From positions 1 to 28,441 of the IMG/VR virus record IMGVR_UViG_3300028844_003650: a stretch of 28,441 bases of DNA, one strand, 5' to 3'. The translations under genes were made by a program, and so were the position numbers. The stretch comes from a virus. Positions 21,272 to 28,441 of the stretch are shown one piece after another (the first letter of the stretch is position 1; every line of letters begins with the position of its first letter). The notes beneath the pieces are model-generated. The model searched no databases. It was not told the DNA's origin and saw only the letters and a list, made by a program, of their open reading frames with translations.

Positions 21272-23535
21272 TGCAAAAATCATTTGTTGGAACATTTAAT
21301 ATTTTAGCGATCACAGCATTGCTTTCGATCGGTGTGTTGACTATTGGCGCAACCGTGGTTATGCCAGAGATATCTAACAACGGTATTACAACGCTAGACG
21401 GTGCGATCACTGATGTCGATACTACAGTTACAGTCACAAGTGTGTCTGCTTTGGGTCTGGGCGGTAGCACCACGGATGCCTACGTTACAATCATCGACAA
21501 TAGCACTCGCGGATATGACCCTTTAGTAATCCCAGAAACAAGCGAGATCGTAAGGGTTACAGGCGTAGCAGGCAATGTACTGACGGTCACACGGGCGCAG
21601 GGCGGTACTATCGCGAAAGCATTTAGTGATGGCGATGTTATAGAGCTTCGTATCGTGGCTGACAACCTGCAGAGACTTTATGATTCATTGACCGATGGCA
21701 CTGATTCGATTAGTGTGGATGATATACTTGCAGCAGGTGATGTGACTGCAACGGGAGCAGTCACGGGTTCAAATATATCGGGAAGCAACACGGGAGATCA
21801 GAACGCTGCAGGCGTAAGCATTGCGGACGCAGGGGCTATAATCACGGCTACTGATGTCGAAGGGGCTTTGCAAGAACACCGCACAGCTATAGACCTAAAT
21901 ACTTTAAAAACAACGAACGCCACTCATACGGGTGATGTAACAGGCTCAGGCGCATTAACGATTGATAAGACGGCTATATCCAATAAGACCGCAGTAACGA
22001 TTGACGGGGCCGATTATATCCTGTTTGGGGACACTAGCGACAGTGATAATTTAAAGAAGGGATTAGCTAGCGATTTGCTTGGCGGGGGAGATCATGGCGG
22101 GTTGACCGGGTTGGGAGATGATGATCATACCCAATATGTGTTGGCGGATGGTTCGAGAGATATTGCAAGCGATACCGATCTGGATATTGATATTGGACGG
22201 TTGACTATATCATCACCCACGACCGACGAAATGACTATTGCGCACGTTGATAGCATGAGCACTACCACATATGCACTTAAACAAACAGCGACAGGTACTA
22301 CTCATATCAATTCAGGTTCAGGCGATCCAATATACTTGAGGCAAGCTGGTGTTTCTAAACTAGATATTGATTCGTCTGGGAATGTTACGATACAAGAAGA
22401 TATTGATGTTGTAGGCACATCTAAGCATGGGGGAATGATACTACAAGATAGAGGGACAGATATAGCAAGTGCTAGCCCCTTAGTCCTTGATGAAACTGGT
22501 AATTATTTTCAAGTTACAGGCACTACTGGTTTTAGCGCAATAACTGGGATTAACGCAACATATAACACAAAAGTAACTTTAGAATTTACAGGGATATTAA
22601 CGATCACGCATGGCGCAAGCCTTCAACTGCCCGGCGATGCAAACATAACAACGGCAGCGGGAGATGTGGGAGAGTTTGTTGAAATATCGACTGGCGTATG
22701 GGTGTGCACTAACTGGCAATCTAGCATCGGCGGTGGCGGTGGCGGTACGCACCCGGTAGACTTGGCTAGTGATGTTACAGGGAATTTACCTGTTGCCAAC
22801 TTGAACGGTGGCACAGGCGCAAGTTCTTCGACATGGTGGCGTGGTGATGGGACATGGGCGGCACCAAGTGGGTCAGGTGATGTCTCGGCAGCTTCCAACT
22901 TTGGCACTGATAATGTATTGATCAGAAGCGATGGAACGGTAAAAGGCGTGCAGCATACGGGCGTTGTTATCGATGATTCTGATAATTTGACAGGCGTTGC
23001 CGATGTAACTATTGACGGTGATCTTTCGTTTGGAAGCTCTGGGGTTAACACTAGTTGGACACAGAGGCTATCTGCGGGTGGTGCATTGCAGGCTTGGACA
23101 AACGCTACCGAGACAACCTACAAATATACATCGGCAACAAATCAGGTAGTGCTTGACACTATAGAGTTAAGTGACGGAGCAACTGATCGCTTTGTTGCTA
23201 CTGGGCATTTTCCGCCAGATTACGATGGGCGAAGCTTAGACTTTGAGGTCTGGATGACGCAAGATACCGCCTCTAGCGGAGATATCGACCTACTGATCAA
23301 TATCGGAGCAATAAGCGATACGGACGCACTTGGCGCACACACGATCACACAGGTATCTAGTTTTGTTACAGCGCCAGCGGCAGCAGACACTGTTTTCATT
23401 GAAACATATTCTGCAGCCGTAACTGGCGCAACTGGCGGCGACTTACTTACAATATCAGGGCGTAGGCTTGGTAGTGGTGGTGGAGATACACTATCAGACG
23501 ATATAAGAATTATTGCAATTTTAGTTAAATATTAA
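21271..23535 (+). CDS. large fibre-like tail protein (754 aa)
   Basis: ATG 21271 overlaps the previous stop by one base. ATG 21361 (residue 31) would exclude an N-terminal hydrophobic segment ([20 protein letters not shown]). The body is rich in Ser, Thr, Gly and Asp, with repeats such as [15 protein letters not shown] and [11 protein letters not shown], and a motif [18 protein letters not shown] near residue 275 that is frequent in phage fibres. The C-terminal part is less repetitive and beta-rich. A trimeric fibre or spike that contacts the host is likely. The hydrophobic start is unusual. Confidence 0.65.
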   Translation: MQKSFVGTFNILAITALLSIGVLTIGATVVMPEISNNGITTLDGAITDVDTTVTVTSVSALGLGGSTTDAYVTIIDNSTRGYDPLVIPETSEIVRVTGVAGNVLTVTRAQGGTIAKAFSDGDVIELRIVADNLQRLYDSLTDGTDSISVDDILAAGDVTATGAVTGSNISGSNTGDQNAAGVSIADAGAIITATDVEGALQEHRTAIDLNTLKTTNATHTGDVTGSGALTIDKTAISNKTAVTIDGADYILFGDTSDSDNLKKGLASDLLGGGDHGGLTGLGDDDHTQYVLADGSRDIASDTDLDIDIGRLTISSPTTDEMTIAHVDSMSTTTYALKQTATGTTHINSGSGDPIYLRQAGVSKLDIDSSGNVTIQEDIDVVGTSKHGGMILQDRGTDIASASPLVLDETGNYFQVTGTTGFSAITGINATYNTKVTLEFTGILTITHGASLQLPGDANITTAAGDVGEFVEISTGVWVCTNWQSSIGGGGGGTHPVDLASDVTGNLPVANLNGGTGASSSTWWRGDGTWAAPSGSGDVSAASNFGTDNVLIRSDGTVKGVQHTGVVIDDSDNLTGVADVTIDGDLSFGSSGVNTSWTQRLSAGGALQAWTNATETTYKYTSATNQVVLDTIELSDGATDRFVATGHFPPDYDGRSLDFEVWMTQDTASSGDIDLLINIGAISDTDALGAHTITQVSSFVTAPAAADTVFIETYSAAVTGATGGDLLTISGRRLGSGGGDTLSDDIRIIAILVKY

Positions 23536-23549
23536 CCGAAAGGGAAAAA

Positions 23550-23930
23550 ATGATACATCCTATCGCATTAAATTCAGAACGATTGAGCGTAGCATTAACC
23601 AAAGTAAATAAAATCATAAGAAATCTTTCCCGTGAAGTTTTGGACGCACGAAACCAACGAAGACGAATTGAAACTATGGAATCCGTGAGCGATGAAGTTA
23701 AGGAAGAGATGATCAATGGTGCAATTTATGAAAGCTCAATCGGAAAAAAAGCAAAAACCCCTTACAGCCCAAAAGTTCAGTTACTAATTGACGCGCTACA
23801 AACTAAAGCCGATGAAGAGATACTTATTCAATGCGAGCATGATTTGGCTGTTGAAATATACAACACAGTTTGTATTGTTAATGCTGAAAGCAAGATTGTA
23901 GATCAACCAGACCTAGCCGATCAGGAGTAA
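23550..23930 (+). CDS. small helical hypothetical protein in the tail operon (126 aa)
   Basis: ATG 23550 follows AAAGGGAAAAA. The product is helical and basic in the first half (LSREVLDARNQRRRIETMES) and ends in a more acidic helix. No signal, membrane segment or known motif is seen. It lies between the fibre-like and hub genes. Possibly a chaperone for the fibre (inferred from place only). Confidence 0.55.
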   Translation: MIHPIALNSERLSVALTKVNKIIRNLSREVLDARNQRRRIETMESVSDEVKEEMINGAIYESSIGKKAKTPYSPKVQLLIDALQTKADEEILIQCEHDLAVEIYNTVCIVNAESKIVDQPDLADQE

Positions 23931-23933
23931 GCG

Positions 23934-25508
23934 ATGTCAGGCGGTTTTAATTCATTCGGTTTCAATACATCCCCCCCGAACAGCGGCGGGGGGACTTTTG
24001 TATCTACAAGAACCCACGCACCCGATCAACCGTTTATTCTTCAGCTTCGCGACAAAGACGGAGTAATGCTTGCTAAGATTGAAGGCTTTACTGGCGGGCA
24101 ATGGACGAGCAGGGCAAATTCAGCAGATAGCTTATCTTTTACCATACCGATGCAGTCACCACTGGCGCAATCGGGCGATCTTGTTTACCCCAACAGAATC
24201 TGGATATGTGACTCGACTGCACAAACCTTACAGCAATGCGTGATTACCCGTACCGTTGAAGACTCGCGCTCAGAGGTATTTACTGTTGAATGTTTGGGCT
24301 TAATGTATATGCTTGATCATGAGTTTATACCCAAAGATACATCTGATCTTGGACAAAAGACGGTTCAAGATTTAGTGATTGCTATGCTTGCATTTCAGGA
24401 AAACACAAACCCTGTTACGATTGGTAATATAGCACCTGAATTTCGCGATCAAACATTGGTTATAAACCCAAAAGCAGATATGTCTATCATAGATGGTATT
24501 ATGAAAATATGGGATAGCTTTGGGGGTGTGTTGAGTATTGACTCTTCAGGGCGGTTGAACTGGGTATCTGAAAGTACGGATCACACAAAGCCTGTATTGA
24601 CTGCATATACCGATCTTGAAAGTTACACTAAGACAATCGACACAGATACTGTATTCAATAAAATATATGTTAAAGGTATTATATATAATGATTCAGGAAA
24701 TCATAGCCGTAAAAATGTTACTGTTCAAGATGCTGTTTCGCAGGGTATTTATGGCATAAGGGCTAAATCGATCAATGCAAAAATGGGTTCACCCGAAGCA
24801 ATTGGGAATCTTGCTAACCGCTTGCTTGCGTATTACAAAGATCCACAGGCAGTGCGGGCGGTAAACCTGATTGATTATTCACGGATACAACTTGATCCTG
24901 ATTTAAATCAAGATAAGAAACAAGAGTATTTATACCCCGGCGCGAAAATTAAAGTTATACCCCCGTCAAACATGCCCAGCGATTCAGCTTTTGATGCTGT
25001 GATTTTGGAAGTATCCCGAAATCTAAATGACTCTTTAGCGGCTGCAGTTACTATTGGTGATGTAAACCCCGGAAACGCACAGTTTCAGACAAATAAAACA
25101 GAGGAATTCTTCACTGACCTTGCCAAAGAGTTTAAAGAATTAGATTTTATGCAGGATCAGTATCAGGAGCAAGACGAAGACCTCTGGGAAGCCATAGAGG
25201 AAATAGGGGAAGCTGGTGACGATATCCAGCCGATCAGTTCAGAAAACTCAGAAGGCGATAATGAGGGCAAATTTGCTCGTGATGATCATGTTCACAAGGG
25301 CGTAGTGTTGTGGGACCCAGAGGATGCGACAGCGACCCCCCCTGTGCCAGCACCTAGTGATTCCACAGACCTTCCAACCGTAGCCGAGAACCCAAACGAT
25401 GCACCAACCGTTATCGCTGTTGCTGAAATTGCAAGCGGTGACGATGAGGGGCTTTGGGTATATCAACCGCGCGATGATGAGTGGACACCGTGGAACTTTT
25501 GGGCGTAG
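23934..25508 (+). CDS. tail hub/Tal-like protein with fibre-type C-terminus
   Basis: A 524-aa protein. The first third has the hub pattern, with RDKDGVMLAKIEGFTGGQWT, a strand region and LGLMYMLDHEFIPKDTSD, as in siphovirus Tal or prophage endopeptidase tail proteins. The middle includes VFNKIYVKGII and VILEVSRNLNDSLAAAV. The C-terminal part has an acidic helix and the module SSENSEGDNEGKFARDDHVH, then KG, seen in fibre-attached phage proteins, and an acidic Pro-rich end. It likely forms the tip of the tail. No peptidase residues are visible. Confidence 0.65.
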   Translation: MSGGFNSFGFNTSPPNSGGGTFVSTRTHAPDQPFILQLRDKDGVMLAKIEGFTGGQWTSRANSADSLSFTIPMQSPLAQSGDLVYPNRIWICDSTAQTLQQCVITRTVEDSRSEVFTVECLGLMYMLDHEFIPKDTSDLGQKTVQDLVIAMLAFQENTNPVTIGNIAPEFRDQTLVINPKADMSIIDGIMKIWDSFGGVLSIDSSGRLNWVSESTDHTKPVLTAYTDLESYTKTIDTDTVFNKIYVKGIIYNDSGNHSRKNVTVQDAVSQGIYGIRAKSINAKMGSPEAIGNLANRLLAYYKDPQAVRAVNLIDYSRIQLDPDLNQDKKQEYLYPGAKIKVIPPSNMPSDSAFDAVILEVSRNLNDSLAAAVTIGDVNPGNAQFQTNKTEEFFTDLAKEFKELDFMQDQYQEQDEDLWEAIEEIGEAGDDIQPISSENSEGDNEGKFARDDHVHKGVVLWDPEDATATPPVPAPSDSTDLPTVAENPNDAPTVIAVAEIASGDDEGLWVYQPRDDEWTPWNFWA

Positions 25509-25511
25509 ACT

Positions 25512-26915
25512 ATGCCGATCACGTATCAAAATACACGCCCATCCAGCGCACAGGCAACAGATTTAATGGCGCGTATAAATGCGCTTGAGGAGCCAATATC
25601 GGGGGGCAGGTGGGATGAAACGATCAATGCGTTTGGCCCAAGTTGGACGCAATTAGAAGGGTTGAACCAGATCGCATGTGATGGCGCGGGGTATGTGTAT
25701 GTAGAAGTAAACAATGGAACAACCACAGACACATCTAGACGAATATCCAAGATTGCATACGATGGCGGCGTAGATGATTTGGATCTAGTTCTTTATTCAA
25801 ACACGAACGGAAGTGGCACTGGTAGGTTGCTTGACGTGATCGATATAGACGCAAATGAATCTTCCTTATGGGTGGCATCTACAGAAACATTTACAACACC
25901 CGGTAGCTTGAGTGGTTCATTAAAAAAATTCGATCTAGATGGAAATGAAATCGCCCATGTTAAACGGAACCATAGTGCTGGTGTTGGGGTAACCTCTGGG
26001 TATCTGGGCGTTCGCATATTGTCCAACGATTCAATAATAGCACTATGGTACGAAGAGGGTGAGACACCAAACCCCGCAAGAGTGTATTTCAACACATATA
26101 AAGTATTCTCATATAATAGTAGTGGTGGAAGTGAGAGCGAGCTTTTATCTTTCAGCCTAGCTAGTGGCGAATCTATAGGCAATTTAATCATAAATGATGA
26201 TGATGACTTTTTAATCACTGAATATGTGGGCGGGAGTTATACTATCAAGAGATACAGTAGCGGTGGAAGTTTTCAGAGTTCGTTATCTAATGCTATATTT
26301 ACAGCATCATTTACCAACAACGAATACTATGGAAGTATAACGGGAAAATCTTCTTATAATGTTTTTGATATATTAGGCAATGGGTTGGATTTTATCACAC
26401 TCAGAAGCAACACACGCGATCTAGTTCAAGACGAAAATGGAGATATAAGGGCATCATACTTAAACCCAAGCGTATCGAGTGAACGGGGTTTGTATTATAT
26501 GACCGAGGTGAATGTAAACAGGGATTTTAATCAAACCGAGTTTTTTAGGTATCCCGACCCCGGAGCGTTAACCAACCCTGAGAGTTTAGGCACCCCCGAT
26601 GGTGGCGTTACCATACCCGCAACAAATGCACTTCAATACCTGACCAACGGGAAGCGACACAGCCCACACCACGGGATGCTTGCCGATATGCGCGTAGCAA
26701 TCGAAACCCTTGCGCCATATTACTTGAATGCTTCAACAGGGAATGCCTACAATACAGATCAAGCCGATGCGGATAATATATTTCATGTAGCCATTCAGGA
26801 ATTACAATACGACTGGACAACCCCCGGAGAGGTTGCAAAGCAAATGATGAGGGCGACAGACTTTAGCGATATAGATTTGCTACTGACGCAACTTGAGGGG
26901 TCGGGGCTATCATGA
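25512..26915 (+). CDS. beta-propeller-like tail tip/receptor-binding candidate
   Basis: A 467-aa protein. Repeated strand ends with an aromatic or Gly/Asp turn appear near residues 77-86 (RISKIAYDGG), 136-145 (SLKKFDLDGN), 196-206 (YKVFSYNSSGG) and 243-252 (YTIKRYSSGG), at spacings of 50-60 residues, typical of propeller blades. The N-terminus is short and helical. The C-terminus (about 390-467) has other helices, perhaps for attachment. Its place at the end of the tail genes, directly before lysozyme, fits a host-recognition protein. Function is inferred. Confidence 0.55.
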   Translation: MPITYQNTRPSSAQATDLMARINALEEPISGGRWDETINAFGPSWTQLEGLNQIACDGAGYVYVEVNNGTTTDTSRRISKIAYDGGVDDLDLVLYSNTNGSGTGRLLDVIDIDANESSLWVASTETFTTPGSLSGSLKKFDLDGNEIAHVKRNHSAGVGVTSGYLGVRILSNDSIIALWYEEGETPNPARVYFNTYKVFSYNSSGGSESELLSFSLASGESIGNLIINDDDDFLITEYVGGSYTIKRYSSGGSFQSSLSNAIFTASFTNNEYYGSITGKSSYNVFDILGNGLDFITLRSNTRDLVQDENGDIRASYLNPSVSSERGLYYMTEVNVNRDFNQTEFFRYPDPGALTNPESLGTPDGGVTIPATNALQYLTNGKRHSPHHGMLADMRVAIETLAPYYLNASTGNAYNTDQADADNIFHVAIQELQYDWTTPGEVAKQMMRATDFSDIDLLLTQLEGSGLS

Positions 26916-27166
26916 GTCACGAATTCTTGATTGATAATACACTCAAAGACCTTGAGCGGCATGAAGGTTTCAGGGAAAAGCCCTATTTTGATTCTAGGGG
27001 CGTGTTGACGTTTGGTCATGGGCTTACCTATATAACACGTGAAGAATCGCTTATATTGGCGCACAGGCGTTTAGATGGCGTATACCTTAAGCAGCTACGG
27101 CGTTTATTCCCTAAACTTGACGATTTAAGCCCTGCTCGTCAAGAAGTGCTGCTTAATAGCTATTGA
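26912..27166 (+). CDS. GH24 (T4-type) lysozyme, frame-broken N-terminal part
   Basis: An 84-aa reading frame carrying the catalytic end of a phage lysozyme: LERHEGFREKPYFDSRGVLT with E18, D27 and T33, whose spacing equals T4 lysozyme E11-D20-T26. It breaks off after ARQEVLLNSY, where the family continues for about 60 more residues. The missing C-terminal text is found in the +1 frame at 27159-27272. The enzyme cleaves peptidoglycan for lysis, but this form is probably not functional. ATGA overlap with the previous gene. Confidence 0.75.
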   Translation: MSHEFLIDNTLKDLERHEGFREKPYFDSRGVLTFGHGLTYITREESLILAHRRLDGVYLKQLRRLFPKLDDLSPARQEVLLNSY

Positions 27167-27272
27167 TGATGGTGATTTTAAAGGGGCGCATGATGAGATG
27201 CTCGACTCAAGATGGAGAACGCATGTCGGGGCGCGGGCCGTTGAATTGGCTGAAAAAATGCGAAGGGGTTAG
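27159..27272 (+). pseudogene. C-terminal remnant of the GH24 lysozyme (+1 frame)
   Basis: Codons from GCT 27159 to TAG 27270 read AIDDGDFKGAHDEMLDSRW, then RTHVGARAVELAEKMRRG, the expected end of GH24 lysozymes (DEMLDSRW and VGARAxELAEMMR). It is one base out of frame with the N-terminal part, and the middle helix segment of about 18-20 residues appears to be missing between the two. An internal out-of-frame deletion explains this best. Confidence 0.65.
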
Positions 27273-27273
27273 C

Positions 27274-27597
27274 ATGTTTACTAAGTTTGACAAGGGTAAG
27301 CGTAGATATGACTTGATACCATACGATGCGCTTGAGGAAATTATCAAGGCGTTAGAACATGGCGCGGAAAAGTACGACGATCACAACTGGGTTAAATGCC
27401 CAAAGCGGTCCCGATATTGGGCGGCTATGATGCGCCACAGTACGCAATGGTTTAAGGGTGAGGACAAGGATGCTGAGAGTGGACTTTCACACCTTGCACA
27501 CGCGGGGGCTTGTATACTGTTTTTGATTGCTTACGAGTTACGGGGGTTAGGTCAGGATGATCGGATCAAACCTTCCCCCAACGGTGGTCCTGAGTGA
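27274..27597 (+). CDS. DUF5664-type (dATP/dGTP diphosphohydrolase-like) protein
   Basis: I chose ATG 27274, behind GCGAAGGGG, because codons before it overlap the lysozyme remnant. The 107-aa protein shows KFDKGKRRYDLIPYDALEEI, ALEHGAEKYDDHNWVKCP, SRYWAAMMRHSTQWFKGED and SGLSHLAHAGACILFLIAYE. This is the pattern of DUF5664, annotated as the N-terminal domain of dATP/dGTP diphosphohydrolase in some phages. It may adjust nucleotide pools, but activity is not shown by the sequence. Confidence 0.75.
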   Translation: MFTKFDKGKRRYDLIPYDALEEIIKALEHGAEKYDDHNWVKCPKRSRYWAAMMRHSTQWFKGEDKDAESGLSHLAHAGACILFLIAYELRGLGQDDRIKPSPNGGPE

Positions 27598-27603
27598 TTG
27601 CCG

Positions 27604-27647
27604 GGGCTGGCAGGTTTATACCCTTTCACCTGTCAGCCCAAATTTTT
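27604..27647 (+). terminator. intrinsic terminator at the end of the late operon
   Basis: GGGCTGGCAGGT 27604-27615 pairs with ACCTGTCAGCCC 27628-27639 (12 bp with one G-T pair) around a 12-base loop, followed by AAATTTTT (27640-27647). This is a standard Rho-independent terminator. It separates the late genes from the metallophosphoesterase gene. Confidence 0.85.
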
Positions 27648-27692
27648 ATATGTAAAATTGCAGGGTTAAAATTTGCATAAGGATATGGACCG

Positions 27693-28394
27693 ATGGCTAG
27701 CGTTTTGATAATTGGGGATACACACTGTCCCTGTATGCTTCACGGGTATCTGGATTTTTTAAACGATATGCGCAAGGCGTACAAGTGCAAAGAAATCGTT
27801 CATATTGGCGATCTTGTCGATTGGCATAGTATCAGTTATCACGAATCATCGCCAAGCGCATCCAGTGCTGCCGATGAATTTAAAAACGCACACGCACAAG
27901 TGCAACAGATTAAAAAAGTATTCCCGAAAGCGACATGGCTGATCGGGAACCATGACTGTTTACCCAGTCGAAAATCAATCACTGCCGGATTACCAACCGA
28001 AGTGCTACGAAGCTATACAGGGCTTTGGAATTTGCCGAAGTGGGAAGTAGTGCCAAGATACGGCTACAAGTTGATCGATGGCGTAATGTACACACATGGC
28101 GACAAAGGCATCAACCGATTCCCTGCAGCCTTCCATAATGCAAAAGCGCAATTCCGTTCATACGTTACAGGTCACAACCATCAGCAGGCCGGGCTTAATT
28201 ACTACAGTAACGAACGCCCCGATCAAGAAGGCGGTATCATCTTCGGGATGAACGTGGGATGCGGTATCGATCACAGTCGCGCAGAAATGGACTACGGGCG
28301 CAAGTTCAACCAGAAACCGATCATCAGCTGTGGCATCGTGGAAGATGGTTTTTACCCGGCAGTGCCTGCAATGAACTTCAATCTATACCGCTAA
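27693..28394 (+). CDS. calcineurin-like metallophosphoesterase
   Basis: A 233-aa protein with all metallophosphoesterase motifs: GDTHC (D9, H11), GDLVD (D40), GNHD (N86, H87, D88), THGD in the second half and GHNH near 159-162. These residues hold two metal ions that hydrolyse phosphoesters. Phage copies may process nucleic acid ends or nucleotides. No signal peptide. AAGGA precedes the ATG at a good distance. It lies after a terminator, so it probably has its own promoter, but none is clear. Confidence 0.88.
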   Translation: MASVLIIGDTHCPCMLHGYLDFLNDMRKAYKCKEIVHIGDLVDWHSISYHESSPSASSAADEFKNAHAQVQQIKKVFPKATWLIGNHDCLPSRKSITAGLPTEVLRSYTGLWNLPKWEVVPRYGYKLIDGVMYTHGDKGINRFPAAFHNAKAQFRSYVTGHNHQQAGLNYYSNERPDQEGGIIFGMNVGCGIDHSRAEMDYGRKFNQKPIISCGIVEDGFYPAVPAMNFNLYR

Positions 28395-28441
28395 AACCCC
28401 TATAAACATTGACGATTCTACTATTTTAACAAAGTGCTTGA

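Noticed and set aside
28409-28441. TTGACG as a promoter -35 at the end of the window
   Set aside because: No -10-like sequence at a fitting distance lies within the window. The nearby AAAGTGCTTGA shared with 13681 is short enough to be chance.
1-28441. CRISPR array or known defence island
   Set aside because: No regularly spaced direct repeats of CRISPR size and no Cas, toxin-antitoxin or restriction subunit genes are visible.

Overview
This window is a 28.4-kb piece of a tailed double-stranded DNA phage or prophage with a siphovirus-type virion. All supportable genes lie on the + strand. They are tightly packed, with ATGA or 1- to 8-base overlaps and purine-rich ribosome binding sites. The host cannot be named from the sequence. 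No integrase, repressor, DNA polymerase, primase or replicative helicase is visible, so the genome probably continues beyond one or both ends.

Layout. (1) 21-1833, recombination: an ERF-type annealing protein, a coiled-coil partner and an SSB. (2) 1882-3775, a small membrane protein, a Dam-like adenine methyltransferase, cysteine-rich proteins and a winged-helix protein. An AT-rich region follows with 9-bp repeats in both orientations around a palindrome, then a good promoter. (3) 3959-6632, fast-changing accessory genes. These include three tandem paralogues that share end modules but differ in the middle, one of them with a Lar-like zinc domain, and a protein with four zinc-finger-like repeats. 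(4) 6651-8122, a VRR-NUC nuclease, an HNH homing-type endonuclease and a DUF1937 protein. (5) 8173-10985, packaging: small terminase candidate, membrane protein, YiiX-like papain-fold hydrolase, a 142-bp structured intergenic cassette between 10-bp direct repeats, a zinc-ribbon protein and the large terminase. (6) 10989-17506, head and connector: SPP1-type portal, MuF-like protein, scaffold, major capsid, adaptor, stopper, gp10-like and tail terminator. (7) 17526-26915, tail: tube protein, chaperones with a -1 frameshift, tape measure, Dit-like protein, long fibre-like protein, hub/Tal-like protein and a beta-propeller-like protein. (8) 26912-28394, a GH24 lysozyme broken by a frameshift, a DUF5664-type protein, a clear terminator and a metallophosphoesterase.

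How the genes fit together: ERF, SSB and the VRR-NUC protein form a recombination/repair set, and the methyltransferase and Lar-like domain suggest defence against restriction. TerS and TerL package DNA through the portal into capsids built on the scaffold. The connector proteins join the head to a tail of about 530 tape-measure residues. The most unusual items are the structured cassette upstream of terL, the modular paralogue cluster, the iteron/palindrome region, and two late genes (tape measure and lysozyme) that each look as if an out-of-frame deletion occurred between short repeats. A CCCCCGA heptamer is also strongly over-represented.
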